64,000 nt of DNA, from positions 169,290,274 to 169,354,273 of the forward strand of contig NC_067282.1 in assembly GCF_020740795.1 (NCBI RefSeq), written 5' to 3'. This document shows, piece after piece, positions 28,501-41,400 of the stretch. The first letter of the stretch is position 1; each line of letters begins with the position of its first letter. Below the pieces are notes generated by a model. That model made no database searches, was not told the DNA's origin, and saw nothing but the letters and a program-made list of their open reading frames with translations. This stretch comes from Apus apus. Its lineage: Eukaryota; Chordata; Aves; Apodiformes; Apodidae. A program made the translations under genes and the position numbers.

Positions 28501-31500
28501 AGAAATAAGGGGCTTCATATGGGGACTTCATCTCTCAAGTCACAATGATTGCTAAGTTTTTTATTACCCCTGCTATTTCCATTGCCAGCAATGGAAATCT
28601 GTATGTGAGTAAAGTTACACCGTGTAAAAAGAGCAACAGTCTCCTTAAATCCATTTTAATGTGGAGTAAAATACCAGTTCCTGCATAAGATGCTTGTAAA
28701 TGTACTTTTTTTTAAGATGTAATATATCTATGCAATGGAACGTTACTTACCTGCTGCCTCTCCAGTATTAGCTATTCCCCATGTAACAGCTACAGGCAGG
28801 TTATTTCTTCCTTAAACTACTATACACAGCAGTAAACAATGTTTTTAAGTAAGAAAAAAAAAAATACAACAGTACTGTTTGTAACCAACACCTATTCACA
28901 AAAAGCAGGAAATGAGTGAGGACTTGTTTGATACAACTTTCAGTTTTACAAAATTTTAAAAGGCAGTTTTCAGTTTCAAACAGGTTTAAACAAACATGTC
29001 AAATAGCTTCTCAGTAGCAAATAGTTCAATAAACACCAGTGATCCCATGCATGAGGAACTGAGGTACACAATTTAAGGAAAAAAATAGGGAAGAGTCTCA
29101 AGCTGTAGCCAAGTCCAACAGCATCAATCTGGCTGCAGGAAACCTGGCGGAGTTGTAAGTGACAAAAATATTAGAGTATTTCAGACTTGTGCAAACTTTT
29201 GCAGTTGCACAGGCTACTGGTCCCAACTCAGCAAAGCATAAAAATCACTCACGTATGCAAATAAGGTACTGAAAGCATGTGTTTACATTCCTTGAAACCC
29301 ATGGAATTTAAGCACATGCTCTAAATGCTCTGGAAAACCCAATGGATTTAAGTGCTTTCCTGAACAGGGTAGCATTTTAGTTTGGCTGTTAAACCTTCAA
29401 AAATTGGTAAAAAAAAGAAATTAAGAGCTGTCTAAGAGTTGCCTCTTAAAGCCATCTGAGGTCTTGAAACTTAACTTAAAACATTAAATGTAGCTACTGA
29501 GTAAGTGAAAACACCAAGAATTAATCCCTTCCATAAGATTTACAATAGACTAATAGCAAGCCTTTGTGCAAGGCTGCCAGAAACTAAGTTTTCGTAACTT
29601 ATATGAACTTTCTATTCACTTGGATTTCACATTTAGTGAAATTAAATTTGAAGGCAACTTTCACTGCGAGCTCAAATAATTTGTTTTTAGGTAAATTTAC
29701 AAAACCTCATCTGACAGATTTAATCAGCGTCATTTGCTAAAACATTTAAATATTGCCCATCACTGAACAAGGACATAAAAGTGTACCTTCTCTTCTATAT
29801 GCATGTGTGAATAAACCCCAAAGTATTAAGAAAATACCAAACTCATCAAGTTTGAAAAATGGAAACATCTAGTTTCTTCTGGCACATTTCTAATATACAA
29901 CTATGTACAGTCTGCTACGGCCTTGGGGCTGGAGAGGGAACACACACAAGCATTATTACTATAAAACTGTAAACAACTGCAGGGTTTTGTTGTGGTGAGT
30001 TTTTTTCAATCTAACCTTTCCACCCTTTATTATGGACACTTGAAGTTCATAGGAACATTGAAGTTTATATTAACTGTAGTGTCAATCAGGATCAAGCTGC
30101 ACGAGAGTAAATTTTCAGTGTATTATAACAACAGACGTGGGACCAGCTCTCCTCAAAACAATAGACCACAAAGGGCTGCAGTTTTTACAGTTTTATATGT
30201 CAATTAGCAAATTCACAAGCCACCTAGGCAAACACTGCTAGAAAGCAAAACAGCATTAAAGGTTTTATGTAACCATCTATTTTCATACCAAGATTGAATG
30301 TGTAAGAGCAACATTAGTATGTTTAACTCACTGAATGCAAGATTAGGTTGAGGCGTAGGCAAGAACTATTGCGATGTTTTTCAAGACAGCATCAATTTTT
30401 TCATTGTAACATTATCTTTAAATATTGCTGAACACAAGACTTTCCCTGAGGTGTAAACATCAAATAACTTGAACAGCTTTACACATCAGCCCCATTAAAC
30501 AGTTTATTACAACACTACATCTACTTAATCAGTGGTGCTGTGTACAGACATTATCATATGAACAGTTTAACATGAACAAACTACTATAAAAACAAGCATT
30601 TACTTGACTTTTTCCAATTGCTTGCACATTATAATTGCCAAATTTATATAACCAGTAATAAAGTTGCAAAAGCTATAAGGTTTAAATCACACAGGTTTCC
30701 CTCAAATAAAACAGTTAAGCAACATAAAAAAGTAAAAGAGCTACTGGTTACCATGTATGCAGATTTGCTTTATTCAGATCTATTCCTGTTCATTTTATCC
30801 ATGAATCCTTACAGGCTCAGTTCAATCACATGAAGCAAACTGCTGGACAAGCATCTTTCCTTGAAGAATGTATCTTGTCTTGCACGCTGTTCCTCTTCCT
30901 TCAGCTGTAATGTGTCAAAATTTGTGATGTAGATTTTGCTACTCCCCATAACACACAGAAAATTGTTGGCTTATCTATACATACACAAGTCGTGCATCTA
31001 ATTCACCATAATGTAAACTAACACAAAATACCCAGAAGCAGTAGCTACTTGTTTATGCACGAAGCTGTTTTCTAATACAATCATTTAAAAAATAACATTA
31101 ATGTTGTTGTACAATGAAGTTAGGAGAATACGAATTTCACAGTTGAAGTATCAAATGATAAAGGAAGAAATAGCTACTGTTCCTGTGACTGATGGATTTA
31201 AGGTAATTTTGCCACAATTTTTACATTTTTACCTGCCCACTTACAGAATTCTAAGCTGGTTTGACATTTATGTAATGCACTCATTGTCTGATGAAGTGGA
31301 TGGCTCAGAGCTCAGTAACATTAAGAAGTGCACAGAATCTGATTCTAGTCATTAAAAATTTCAGGCTAGTGGCAAGCAGGATGAACTTCACATCTAAATC
31401 ACAAGAACCCACTTTGCAAGTAATACAACATAGATTTGCAGGTTTCCTCACCTACTTGCCTTAGAAAAAACCCCAAGCCCTACTTCCTACCTTTATCTAT

Positions 31501-34500
31501 TTTGGCAAATTAAGAAACCACACTATTATTCAGAATTAATTACGTTAAAAGTTCACAAAATACTTGGGACGGTATAATTTCATACACTAGATTTCAGTTG
31601 AATTCCATTACAAAGCAATTAGCTATCTTCATTTTGTTATTAATTCACAATTTCAGCATTCAATATTTTCAAAATAGTTTAAATCAAATCACTCAAAAAC
31701 CCAACACATTAAACTGTTCAATTGAAAACCAAGATATTTAGAGGAGCAATTTCATGAACATGCACCAGTACACAGCTGTCAAATATTCTTTTACTAGTAT
31801 AATAATTTCAAAGCAGTTGGGAAAACAAAAGTACTCCATTTTTGCATGAAAAATTGACACATTTCTTCTTCCTTTCCTCAAAGTGACTGTTAACAACTTT
31901 AAAAAAAAGCATATAACAAAGTAGGTTCTATACACTACAGTATGTACATAACCTAATCCAAAGCCAAAGCAGAGACTGGAATGTCTTTGATTTGCAGACT
32001 TTGTTCCCAAATCATGAACGTATCAAGCAGTAACTACTTTTGGGGAAGTTCCTTCCCCGGAGACAAAATTTCCATAGGTGTTACGTGCTTTTAAAATTAA
32101 TTACTAGCAAAGTGACAAAGTGCTGGCTCCACAAGACCTGTTCGGAATTGCAAGCTAAGTTAACACAAATAGACAGGTGAGAATACCAGGTTTTTTAGTG
32201 GAGAAAGTATATGACAGCTGTGAGACTGCGTGTCAGAATTTGCTGCTCTCATCATACAATTGCTGCAGCAAGAATTATGGATCTTTATCACTTCTATGAC
32301 GACAGTTAACAGATCCAAAGCACCATATATATGATTTATATATAATACTAGCATAAGAAAGCTTCAGTTCCTGGGACTAATTTGCTGGATTTGTAAGGGT
32401 ACTTATGAAACTACAGGAACTTTAAAGAATGCATGATAAACTGGACTCAATGATTAATACTTTTCATTATAGGCCTCTTAAGATGGTCAGCACCACACTG
32501 AACCTTCATTTTTAAAAACATAACCAACTAAGATCCAAAATGGTGTACTTTTTAGTTCCAAGTATTCTGCCACTGTGTCTTGGCAAAACCAGAAACCTTT
32601 GTGATTCCAAAAGGAAGAAATAAATCTGCATGGATAATACCTTCATACTCAGCCCTTTTCAGTATTCTACAATCAAGTAGAATATTGAAGTAAGAAACAA
32701 CTTTCAAAAATAAAAAATATTAAATCTCTAGTCAGTACTTCTTGGCAATGCCATTTTCCATCTGCCTCAAGCTCAAATAGCTATCCATCCGAAGCATGTG
32801 TTAGATTTGTACAATTTAACACCATACAGCAACCAGTTTCTCAGGATTTCCACTAATAAACCCCAAATTTCAGATTTATCTGTAAAATAGTTATTTTGTT
32901 GTTTAAAAGTTAGGGGTTTATGCCAGAACATTTCACAAATGAAGTCCCAGAACTTAAATGACCAAACATTTTTATACTTAGGCAAGATGCAACTTGAGCT
33001 TTTTTTTTCTCCACAAAGACAGACTCTTGCAACAAAACCCAATAGATTTCTTACATATATAAAGCATCTTGTAGTAGCAACTCTAATTTTTTCCCTTTAA
33101 TTCCAATTATCAAAAATAACCACATGAAAACTTTAAACAGCTTTTAGAAGTATGAAAATTCTACAGTAGTTTAAAGCTGCATGTGCATACACCCATCAAG
33201 ATTTCTGTAGTAGTGCAATTTCTAGTATTTCCAGAGATTGAATTTCAATCTCCCAAACACGTTCACATTTCAGTAAAATGCACGATTCACATTTGTCATT
33301 ATATCCTAATAGCTCCTAAGAATTACTTCATGTAATTCTCCTTCATTTTTTTCTATACATAAAGAAAAGAGACACAAGGCAAAAATTCCACAAGAAGCAT
33401 CAGCTTTAAAGCTGAAATTTGTTTTCACTTAACCTACATTCCATGAACATCAAAAACCTCCAAACACTGTCATGCTTTAGCTACAACCCGATGAGCAAGA
33501 AGGAATTTCAAGCTTGACTCTATATTCATCCTTCTGCACGTAAGTTGAGATACATACGTGACTCTGCTCATCATACATGTATAAACAGACTATTTTAGCA
33601 CCTTTCTTCTATTTGTTGCTTTTTTTCCTCCCTAGCAATAGTGTACTTACCTGGTATCTTTTTTCAATCTTACTGCATAATTTAAGATCAGCACCAGAAC
33701 AATTTCCTGATTTTATAAGTAATTGTACACAGCAAGAAAAGGAATGCCCCCAGACTAGTTTAATTCATCGTGTCTTTCTCCTACTACACCCCACCCTGTC
33801 TATTCACCAAAAACAACTGATGAACAGAAAGGTGTGTATTTAGAAAACTCAGTGTTTAGTTTACATATTAAAAAGACATGAATTATTGGCAAATATCTTT
33901 CACATATATGAGGAAGACACAAAAAGGTAGATCAGGGTGCCACAGGAAAACATAAAAATGAAGATACCTCTTTTTTTATATAAAAAATAATTCTTAGTTC
34001 TCAAACCACAATGAGCAAAAGAAAAAAAAATGGCTTTGTTCATTCTTTGGAAAACACTACATCAAACCAACATTTTCACTTGCAAGTAAATTCTTATGTT
34101 CCAAATGCTAAAAAGCCCTTAAGATTATTGCAGAACTTTCACACAGCTCAATTTTGTCAAAACTACTAATTTCACAAGCAAAAAGAAATACAGGATGAGA
34201 GGAACACAAATATAAGCATGTCTAAAAGATATCTCAGAAGACAACATGATTATAGCAACATGTTCATGGAAAAAATTATTAAATGTTATGCACTTAGAAA
34301 TTTGAAAACAAACAACAGCCTAAGATTTTCAGTTAGTTTTTAGAATCATCACCCTCAAGAACCCACCAGAGAAGCCACAAAATAAGACTTTACAAGCACA
34401 AAAAACAGTGGCACTGCTTGCCCCTTTCCCACTACAGTGGACTTCAAATACTCAATCAGGTGCACAAAGTATTATTTCTCTGATGAACACCAGATGCAGT

Positions 34501-37500
34501 AGAATAGTGTCAGCACTGCTTATGTGCATTCTCAAAAATACTATTTTTAAAAGAGAAATTAGGTAAGTAACTTTGAAAATAGTTTAATACTACGATTAAG
34601 TGAAAAAATCCTAGATGAGTATATATTCTCAGGTCTTGAAAAATGCTACCACATGATTCATTTAAAATTCCATTATTAATCAGAAGCTTATTATTAAAAT
34701 AACTTATAAAAATAGGTATGTTCCTATTAATTTATAAGGTTCTTTGAAGGTTAATTTCATTACTTCACTTGATGTTTAGGTGGTTGCTAACACTGTTACA
34801 GGACAGTTTCTACTTACATAAGCAAAAATACAATGAATATTATTTAAACTATCAGTACCATTTCCCCATCTTACTGACACACAAAAAAATTCCAACCATG
34901 TGAGTTCTTAGATCACTCCAAAGCTGAAACTATTTCAGAGAGAGCTGACACCAGTTTTTAAAGAAGCATGAGCCTCAGACTTTGCATTATTTTGCTTACA
35001 GTGGTTTGAGAGCAGAAAAATCAGAAAAAACATGAAATATGGAGTACAAAGTCTACATACATATCAACTGTTACAATGTTGTGGTTTTGTCTTTGCAATT
35101 CAGTCCAAATCCAGTTTAAATAGGAAATAATCAATCCAATAACAAAAACATAAAATGAAAAATTTAACATTCGCAGTTATAAAAATTCAGACAGATTAAG
35201 ATTGGGACAATGTATCAGCTAGAAGTACATCATTGATTATCAGTTAAATTGAAAAAAAAAATCTGCCTGAAATAGTCAGGACTCATGCTGATGAAATTCT
35301 ATTACTATTCTGTTTGTACACATTAATTTTGTTTTTAATCCTTCTAAGTATAGTTCTACTGGATTCTTAGTTTTCTTAACTAAAATACAGGTTAGACGTT
35401 TATCTTAAATCCAGTTTCTCTTTTAAATTTACAGGTTTTTATAAGCAAAGGCAATTATTTATTATCAACGTACATGAAACCTTACTCAAGGAAGGCACAA
35501 AAATCTTGCAAGAATTTAATTATAAATCATGAAGCGTACAAACAGAAGTGTAAGTACCTGCTATGGTACAACTAAACTTTTAAAAATATATTTATAATCA
35601 GAAACACATGTAGTTAGTTATTCCAATTTAACCCATCTCTATAAACGTAATACAGTACAAACTGAATTTCACTGTATACAAAAATGATCACAGTGGACCT
35701 TTAAAATCCTTCTAAACTAGATGTGTAACACTTAAAAAAAAATGCCAGTACAGTATCACTGTTATGACTATAGGTACACAATAAGAAGCAGCACAGGTGC
35801 CGTTCCTAGGGTGCAGGCACAGAGGCAACTTCATGTTATCTGGCTAAGCACAGCAATAAGGGGAGTAACTCTTTTGCTGATATTTATTAAATGACTGAGA
35901 CTGTTAAATCCATTTATGAATATCAATCAATGTAAAGAACAAAACGAAAAAATGTATGGCAACATACATCTTAGTGAAAATGAAACATACAAATCAGGAG
36001 ATAACTGTATTTCTTTTATATATGTCTATATAAATATATAAAAATGAAACTACAATAAAGCCCTTCTTCATTAAGACAGCAACAAGACAAAATGTTTACA
36101 ACTTAACTTTAAAATGTACCAAATGCTATAATTTACATGTAGGATTCTAACTTTGCCCTTTAAATCAAGCTCTTAGGACCTTTTTTCTTCTTTACACAAG
36201 GGAATCTTACCTACGCAACCCTTCTGAAAGAGAGGTCCCAGCACACAATGAAGTTGAAGGATGTTGCATATATAAAATCCCACCTGAACTGAACACTGAA
36301 ATCACAGTCTCAATTTAAAATTGTGTTTTTGAAATTATAAAATGCAACCTAATGCTATTTGATGTTTTCTCAGGGTGACAGGGTAGGGAACCCGTACTTA
36401 GCACAGAAACTCCGCATCTACATGCGCAACACTAAATACACAAAAATGAAAGTCAGATGAATAAAGTAAGCCAAAGGTAAAAAAAATAATATTCCAGTTT
36501 ATTAAGAATTTTTAGTATGGCTTGTTCATCCCCACCACAGAAGGAAAACACTCTGGAAATGCAACCATCACTCAGCTCAGTGGTTACCTTCTATTAATAA
36601 CAACTATGGGCATATATCACAAATATCCATTATCATAAAAGGTAAAAATCCAGTTCAACAAAAGAACTACATTTACACTTCTGTAAAGTCTGTGTTTTTA
36701 TGTTCTGATATTTTACACTTAAGAACCACAGTTGCTATTTTTATGCAATTCCAGAAATATTTCTACCAATTCATTTTTTATTACAAAAAGTGGCATTAAC
36801 AGATATATACTGCCAACTTTATTTCAGCTGCCACATTTCACCTTCCTATTTAAGCCTCTGACGCCCCTTTATTATGTCTGTTATTCCTTTGTGTGTCTCC
36901 TGCTTAATACTCAACAGACTAGAGTACCTAATATGAGAATTTGTTCTCTCCTTGAGTGATGCAAAAGCTTGACTAAAAACTGGTATGTAACAAATACAAA
37001 ATTATTTTTTCATTTAGGAGTGTATTACATTGGATATGATTTCATAAATGTTTTCTTCTATTTAACTTCTGTAAATGAACTTCCATGAGTAAATATCACA
37101 TGCAAATATGGGAACTAAATCTGAGGGTAAATATAAGAAATGGAAGTTGGGCAGACAGGTAAGTCTGCAAGCTTCAATTTTAGTATAGATACAGTGGGAA
37201 GTTCTAAAAAGGGAGAAGACCGCTGCAAAGAAACCAATAGGTAGGGTTTTTTTCCAACTGTCAGATAAAAAGAATCATGGATAGCTCGAATTCTCAATCC
37301 ACAAAATGGTACGTTCTATAATGTGATGAACATTTCTATGTATTTTAAAGCTCTCAGCAGTACACTGAAAAAAATGATTATTTCACGCTACTACGTAACT
37401 ATCTAGACATTTGATGCATGCAAAACTGCGGATTTAATGAAATAAAACAACACATTAGTCTGTAAACAACCAGAAAAGAAACAATCCTTGTATCATATTT

Positions 37501-38267
37501 GTTTACCACTCTTCAGAAAATGACTTTACTATTGGAGGAGGGAGGGAATAAAAATCAAGGTGGTGGGGAACAACTTATCATAAATCTTATTTAAGACAAC
37601 ACCAGAATTTAGCTAGAAGGCAAAAGATACCAACACATCACATTTCATAAAATAAAGAGCAAAATCTGGCTATATTTCCTGAATTTGAGTAAAACTCACT
37701 GGAGGGGGAAAACAAACAAACAAACAAACAAAACTCCTGCCATACTCATGCAAGGACAGCAACTCTACATACATGTGTTCTCTAAATTGAAACAGTCCAC
37801 ACATGACACACGAAGGGGTAAATGCTGCAGTCCTTACACAAGATTTTAGACTAGAAACTTAGGACTTTGAAATATAATTAAGAAATACAACCATACATTA
37901 CAACCACGAATTTCATATACCCTAAGATTCCAAAGAGAGCAGACTTTACCAGTCTGGCTTACTGCTTTTTGATGAATTGGTGTGACCTCATTTACTAAAA
38001 CAGCAAACAATAATACCACCTAAGATTATAGAATCGACATGCAAACTGTGGAAGATACTCACACAAGCGCTCCCTCCCTCCCACGACCAGTTACCTGTTG
38101 TCACTTACCTGTGTTGATGTCAGGTGCTGCAAGAAGAACATGATTCAGTACATACGGCAGGACCATTTAAACACACACATGAACGGTGTTAATAATCCCA
38201 AGCCTAGAGCAGTTACTTCTAGCAAGTCAACAACAGCACCGCTCAAGAACCTGAAACAAATGCTCAC
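25582..38267 (-). other. CPSF6: Presumed CPSF6 3' UTR / 3' terminal region
   Basis: About 12.7 kb of AT-rich sequence following the CPSF6 stop codon. Only short ORFs occur, and I see no CR1, LTR or other repeat, in contrast to the flanks. Low-complexity patches include (AT)n at about 25899-25912 and (CAAA)n at 37708-37733. Many minus-strand AATAAA motifs occur, consistent with alternative polyadenylation. The lack of repeats fits a long, constrained 3' UTR, possibly interrupted by an untranslated intron. That it is transcribed is inference. Confidence 0.5.
38109..38126 (-). other. Possible 18-nt micro-exon in CPSF6 3' UTR
   Basis: On the minus strand, 'gttcttcttgcag' (acceptor-like) is followed by 18 bases (CACCTGACATCAACACAG) and then GTAAGT, a near-consensus donor. 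A second donor-like GTAACT lies 14 bases further on. It sits about 140 bp past a donor-like site just after the stop codon. This is a splice-signal pattern only; expression is unproven. Confidence 0.3.
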
Positions 38268-38272
38268 CTTCT

Positions 38273-38462
38273 TTAACGGTGACGATACTCTCTCTCCCTG
38301 TCTCTCTCTCTGTCGCGATCTCTGTCGCGATCACGATGTCTCTCTCTCTCGCGGCTTCTTTCCCGGTAATAGTCATCGTGACGATCTCTGCTGCGCGATT
38401 TGTGGCGCCTGCTTTTTTCTCGTGACCTACTGTGGTCCCTCTCTCTGGATCGCTCACGTCTT
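38273..38462 (-). CDS. CPSF6: CPSF6 coding exon 9, RS-like domain and stop
   Basis: Codes for the Arg/Asp/Glu/Ser-alternating C-terminus ([18 protein letters not shown] to DREREYRHR) and TAA at 38273-38275. The acceptor is a NAGNAG pair: exon start 38462 gives three Arg, start 38459 gives two. The dipeptide repeats appear on the plus strand as a (TC)n-like tract at 38286-38355. Confidence 0.95.
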
Positions 38463-41400
38463 CTAAAAGAAATTACTTCATTAAACCTTTCTTCACCATA
38501 CCAGCCATCCACATGCCCATTTTATATTTCCAGTATGAATTTGACCAAAAAAGGATATGAAAGAAATCTCTTCACTGTGAAGCAGATGTGTTTGCATGTA
38601 ACACAAAAGATAGCTGGTACAGAAGGTGGTGGCTAAGGAATCAGTTACAGCTAGCAAGGTGCATCCACTTCCCAACTTATCAAGGAAAAGCTGGAAAGTA
38701 CATGCTCAGAATGGAGGATGAGATGGATGAAGTCAGCTGGGGAAATGCACCACACCTCAGCTCAAACGATGACTACAACGCTGCTGCTACTCTGTGTACT
38801 GAAAGCACGTGCCAAAAAACAGCTTTGTGTTTTCAACACTCAGGCCAACCACACTACTGCTACTGTATCCAAATGAACTACAGGCTCAGTGTTTGTCCTG
38901 TCACAAAGGGGTGTTATTTAAGTTTTGAAAGAAATATGGATCTCTTACTTGTACGATGCGTAAGAGTCTAGGAATTTTTAATCTAGCTACTCTCAATTGT
39001 TAGATTGTATAACAAAGGACAACAGGCAAAATCATTCTGCCCAACTTTTTTTTTTCCCCAACTCAAGTGTATTTCTACTGCAGCGAGGGTGGAGAAAATT
39101 ATTTTAAGAAAAACAAAAAATGGCATCAAGTACTCTCAATCTTAATTTTTCAATACCAAATTCTAATAAAAATTATGCACTGGAAATCCTTATTGATAAA
39201 TTATAATTCTATTTTGAAGTTTATACACTGCAAGAGTACCATGTAGGAAAGGATACAAAATACAACTAAATAAAAGTAAGGGTTAAATTTAAGCTCATCA
39301 GATCAATTTTGAAAATTAAAAGGTAGCTAAGTTCAAGAAACCCCTATTTGGTTCTCTCACACATTTCTTGTGCAACTCAGCAAATCACTGAGCTGCTTAC
39401 GTGATGTAGTTTATTCTCTGTGAACTATTTCTATGCTACACCTTCCCTTTCTTGAATAAGGACAGATGGAAGAGGAAAGTTTTACCTGGATCCAGAACCA
39501 TAAGACTTGGACTCAATTCCATGAAGGCAGTCCTGAAGAGAGCTAATAAGTACTTTACAGCGATCATCTGCAGATACTTTGGACTGTTTAATTAAGGAAA
39601 TTGCAGTTACCAAGGTCTCTATAGCACTTCCATAGTCCCCTGAAATTGATACAAAGAGCATTATCAGAAAATTATGCAAATTAAAACAAATATTTTCTCT
39701 GTAATAGTATCACCATTTTTAAAAGGCATTCTCAGAAACTAATTGGGACATAGTACAAAATCATTCATAAGTTGTACCTAGATTCAGCCACCTATTAGGA
39801 TAATGTGGCTTCGAGGCTGCCAGTTTCCCAACAAGAAAAATAAAAAAACTGTTTTCAGTTGGGTAGAACAGCAAACACAGTAATTGAGTTTTACTAACCA
39901 GCACTGGCATCTGATACAGCTCTTGAAATGGCACTGCTTGAGATTGCCCTATTTCTATTCATGATTTCTTCAAATTCTGCTTCACTTAGAGGTGTCCTTG
40001 CAGCATCCATTTCTCTGCAAGCAATAAAACTAGTATTTAAAAGGTTAAGAAAAACTTCAGAAGATATCATTGCAGTTTTAACAATTGAAGTTTGCAACTT
40101 TAAGCAAAGTGATATACAGAAAAGAAAGCAGGATCTGGGTTTGCTTTTTGTTAAGGACCATGTTACAGTATCAAATCCTGAAAGCTAAAAAGAAAAATGG
40201 TAAAAAAACCAATTCAGATATCGCTGTATAAATGGACTTTTCTTGTTCATCCCATCTACTTTGAAGATTCAGCAGCACTTAATATTGTGCTTTACAAATA
40301 TTTATAATTTCAATAAAATCCTTGAAGGTACGAAAGTACATATTAACTTAATTGAATGGATGTGGAAATACATGTACATAGGCAAATGTGACTTTGAGCA
40401 AAATTAAATATAGTTTTTATAACAATACTGAAATTAGAACTATATGATCCTGTTTCCCAGATCTTAACTAAGACCAGAATGCTGTAACTCATGAAAAGCA
40501 AATATAGTACATCATATTTAAAACACCCAATTTTCTGAATGATACTTAAACATTTTACAGCTAATTTTGTTGTGGTGGTTCTTTTATTTATTATTATTTC
40601 TGGTCAAGTTTGAGGTGTTCCAATTTGATCTCCAAACCACTCACAGTAAGGATGAAGAAATAAAGCAGAATCCTCATACTCACTGCACTTTTTAACTTCA
40701 ATTATTAGCTGCCTATATAAGGTTACCAAAGTAACAGAAGTTAACCTATACAAAAATTTTCCCAGTTTTGCAGTGTCCTATTAGCCAGTCTCTGTATCAT
40801 ATAGAAAATTTTGAGAAATGTGTTAGAGACAAACATTGAGACTGTTAAAACCGGCCCACTGCTTGGTATTTCTAGAACAGTGTTAGTTCTTCTGGTAGAA
40901 AGAAAATGCAGAATAATAAGCAATGCTGTCCTCTTAATTGCAAGAAGTGGAACAAGATCCTATAGCCAGTTTAGCATAAGAGGAAATGTCTAAAAATTCA
41001 TACCTCCCTGAGTTTTGAGTATTATTTTTCGTGTGCCTCCCATAGAATGGAATATGTAATTTTTCTCTTATGGACATGTTATTTCCAGTGAAACGCCTAT
41101 GATATATAATTAATGACAATTTAAATAGTTATGGATGATAGTTTTAACATTATTAATGAAAATACTGGACAGTAAGTTATACTGTCCTATTCCCACTCCT
41201 TCCCTCCCCAGACATACTATAAACTGTAGACAACCTTGATTTTGTCTGCTAAAAAACAATCAATCAACAGCTTATAATTTTTTGTCTATCAGGCAGTTAA
41301 GCCAAATGCTTCTATTTCTATAGTTTCTGAATGAACAGAGTATGCACAGATGCATGGGGTTTCCTTCAATTTGTGATAAAAGATGCAAAATGTCTTTGCA

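Noticed and set aside
38227-38457. Minus-strand 76-codon Arg/Glu/Thr-rich ORF overlapping CPSF6 exon 9
   Set aside because: An alternate frame of the RS-like repeat. The correct frame is fixed by exon phases and ends DREREYRHR.
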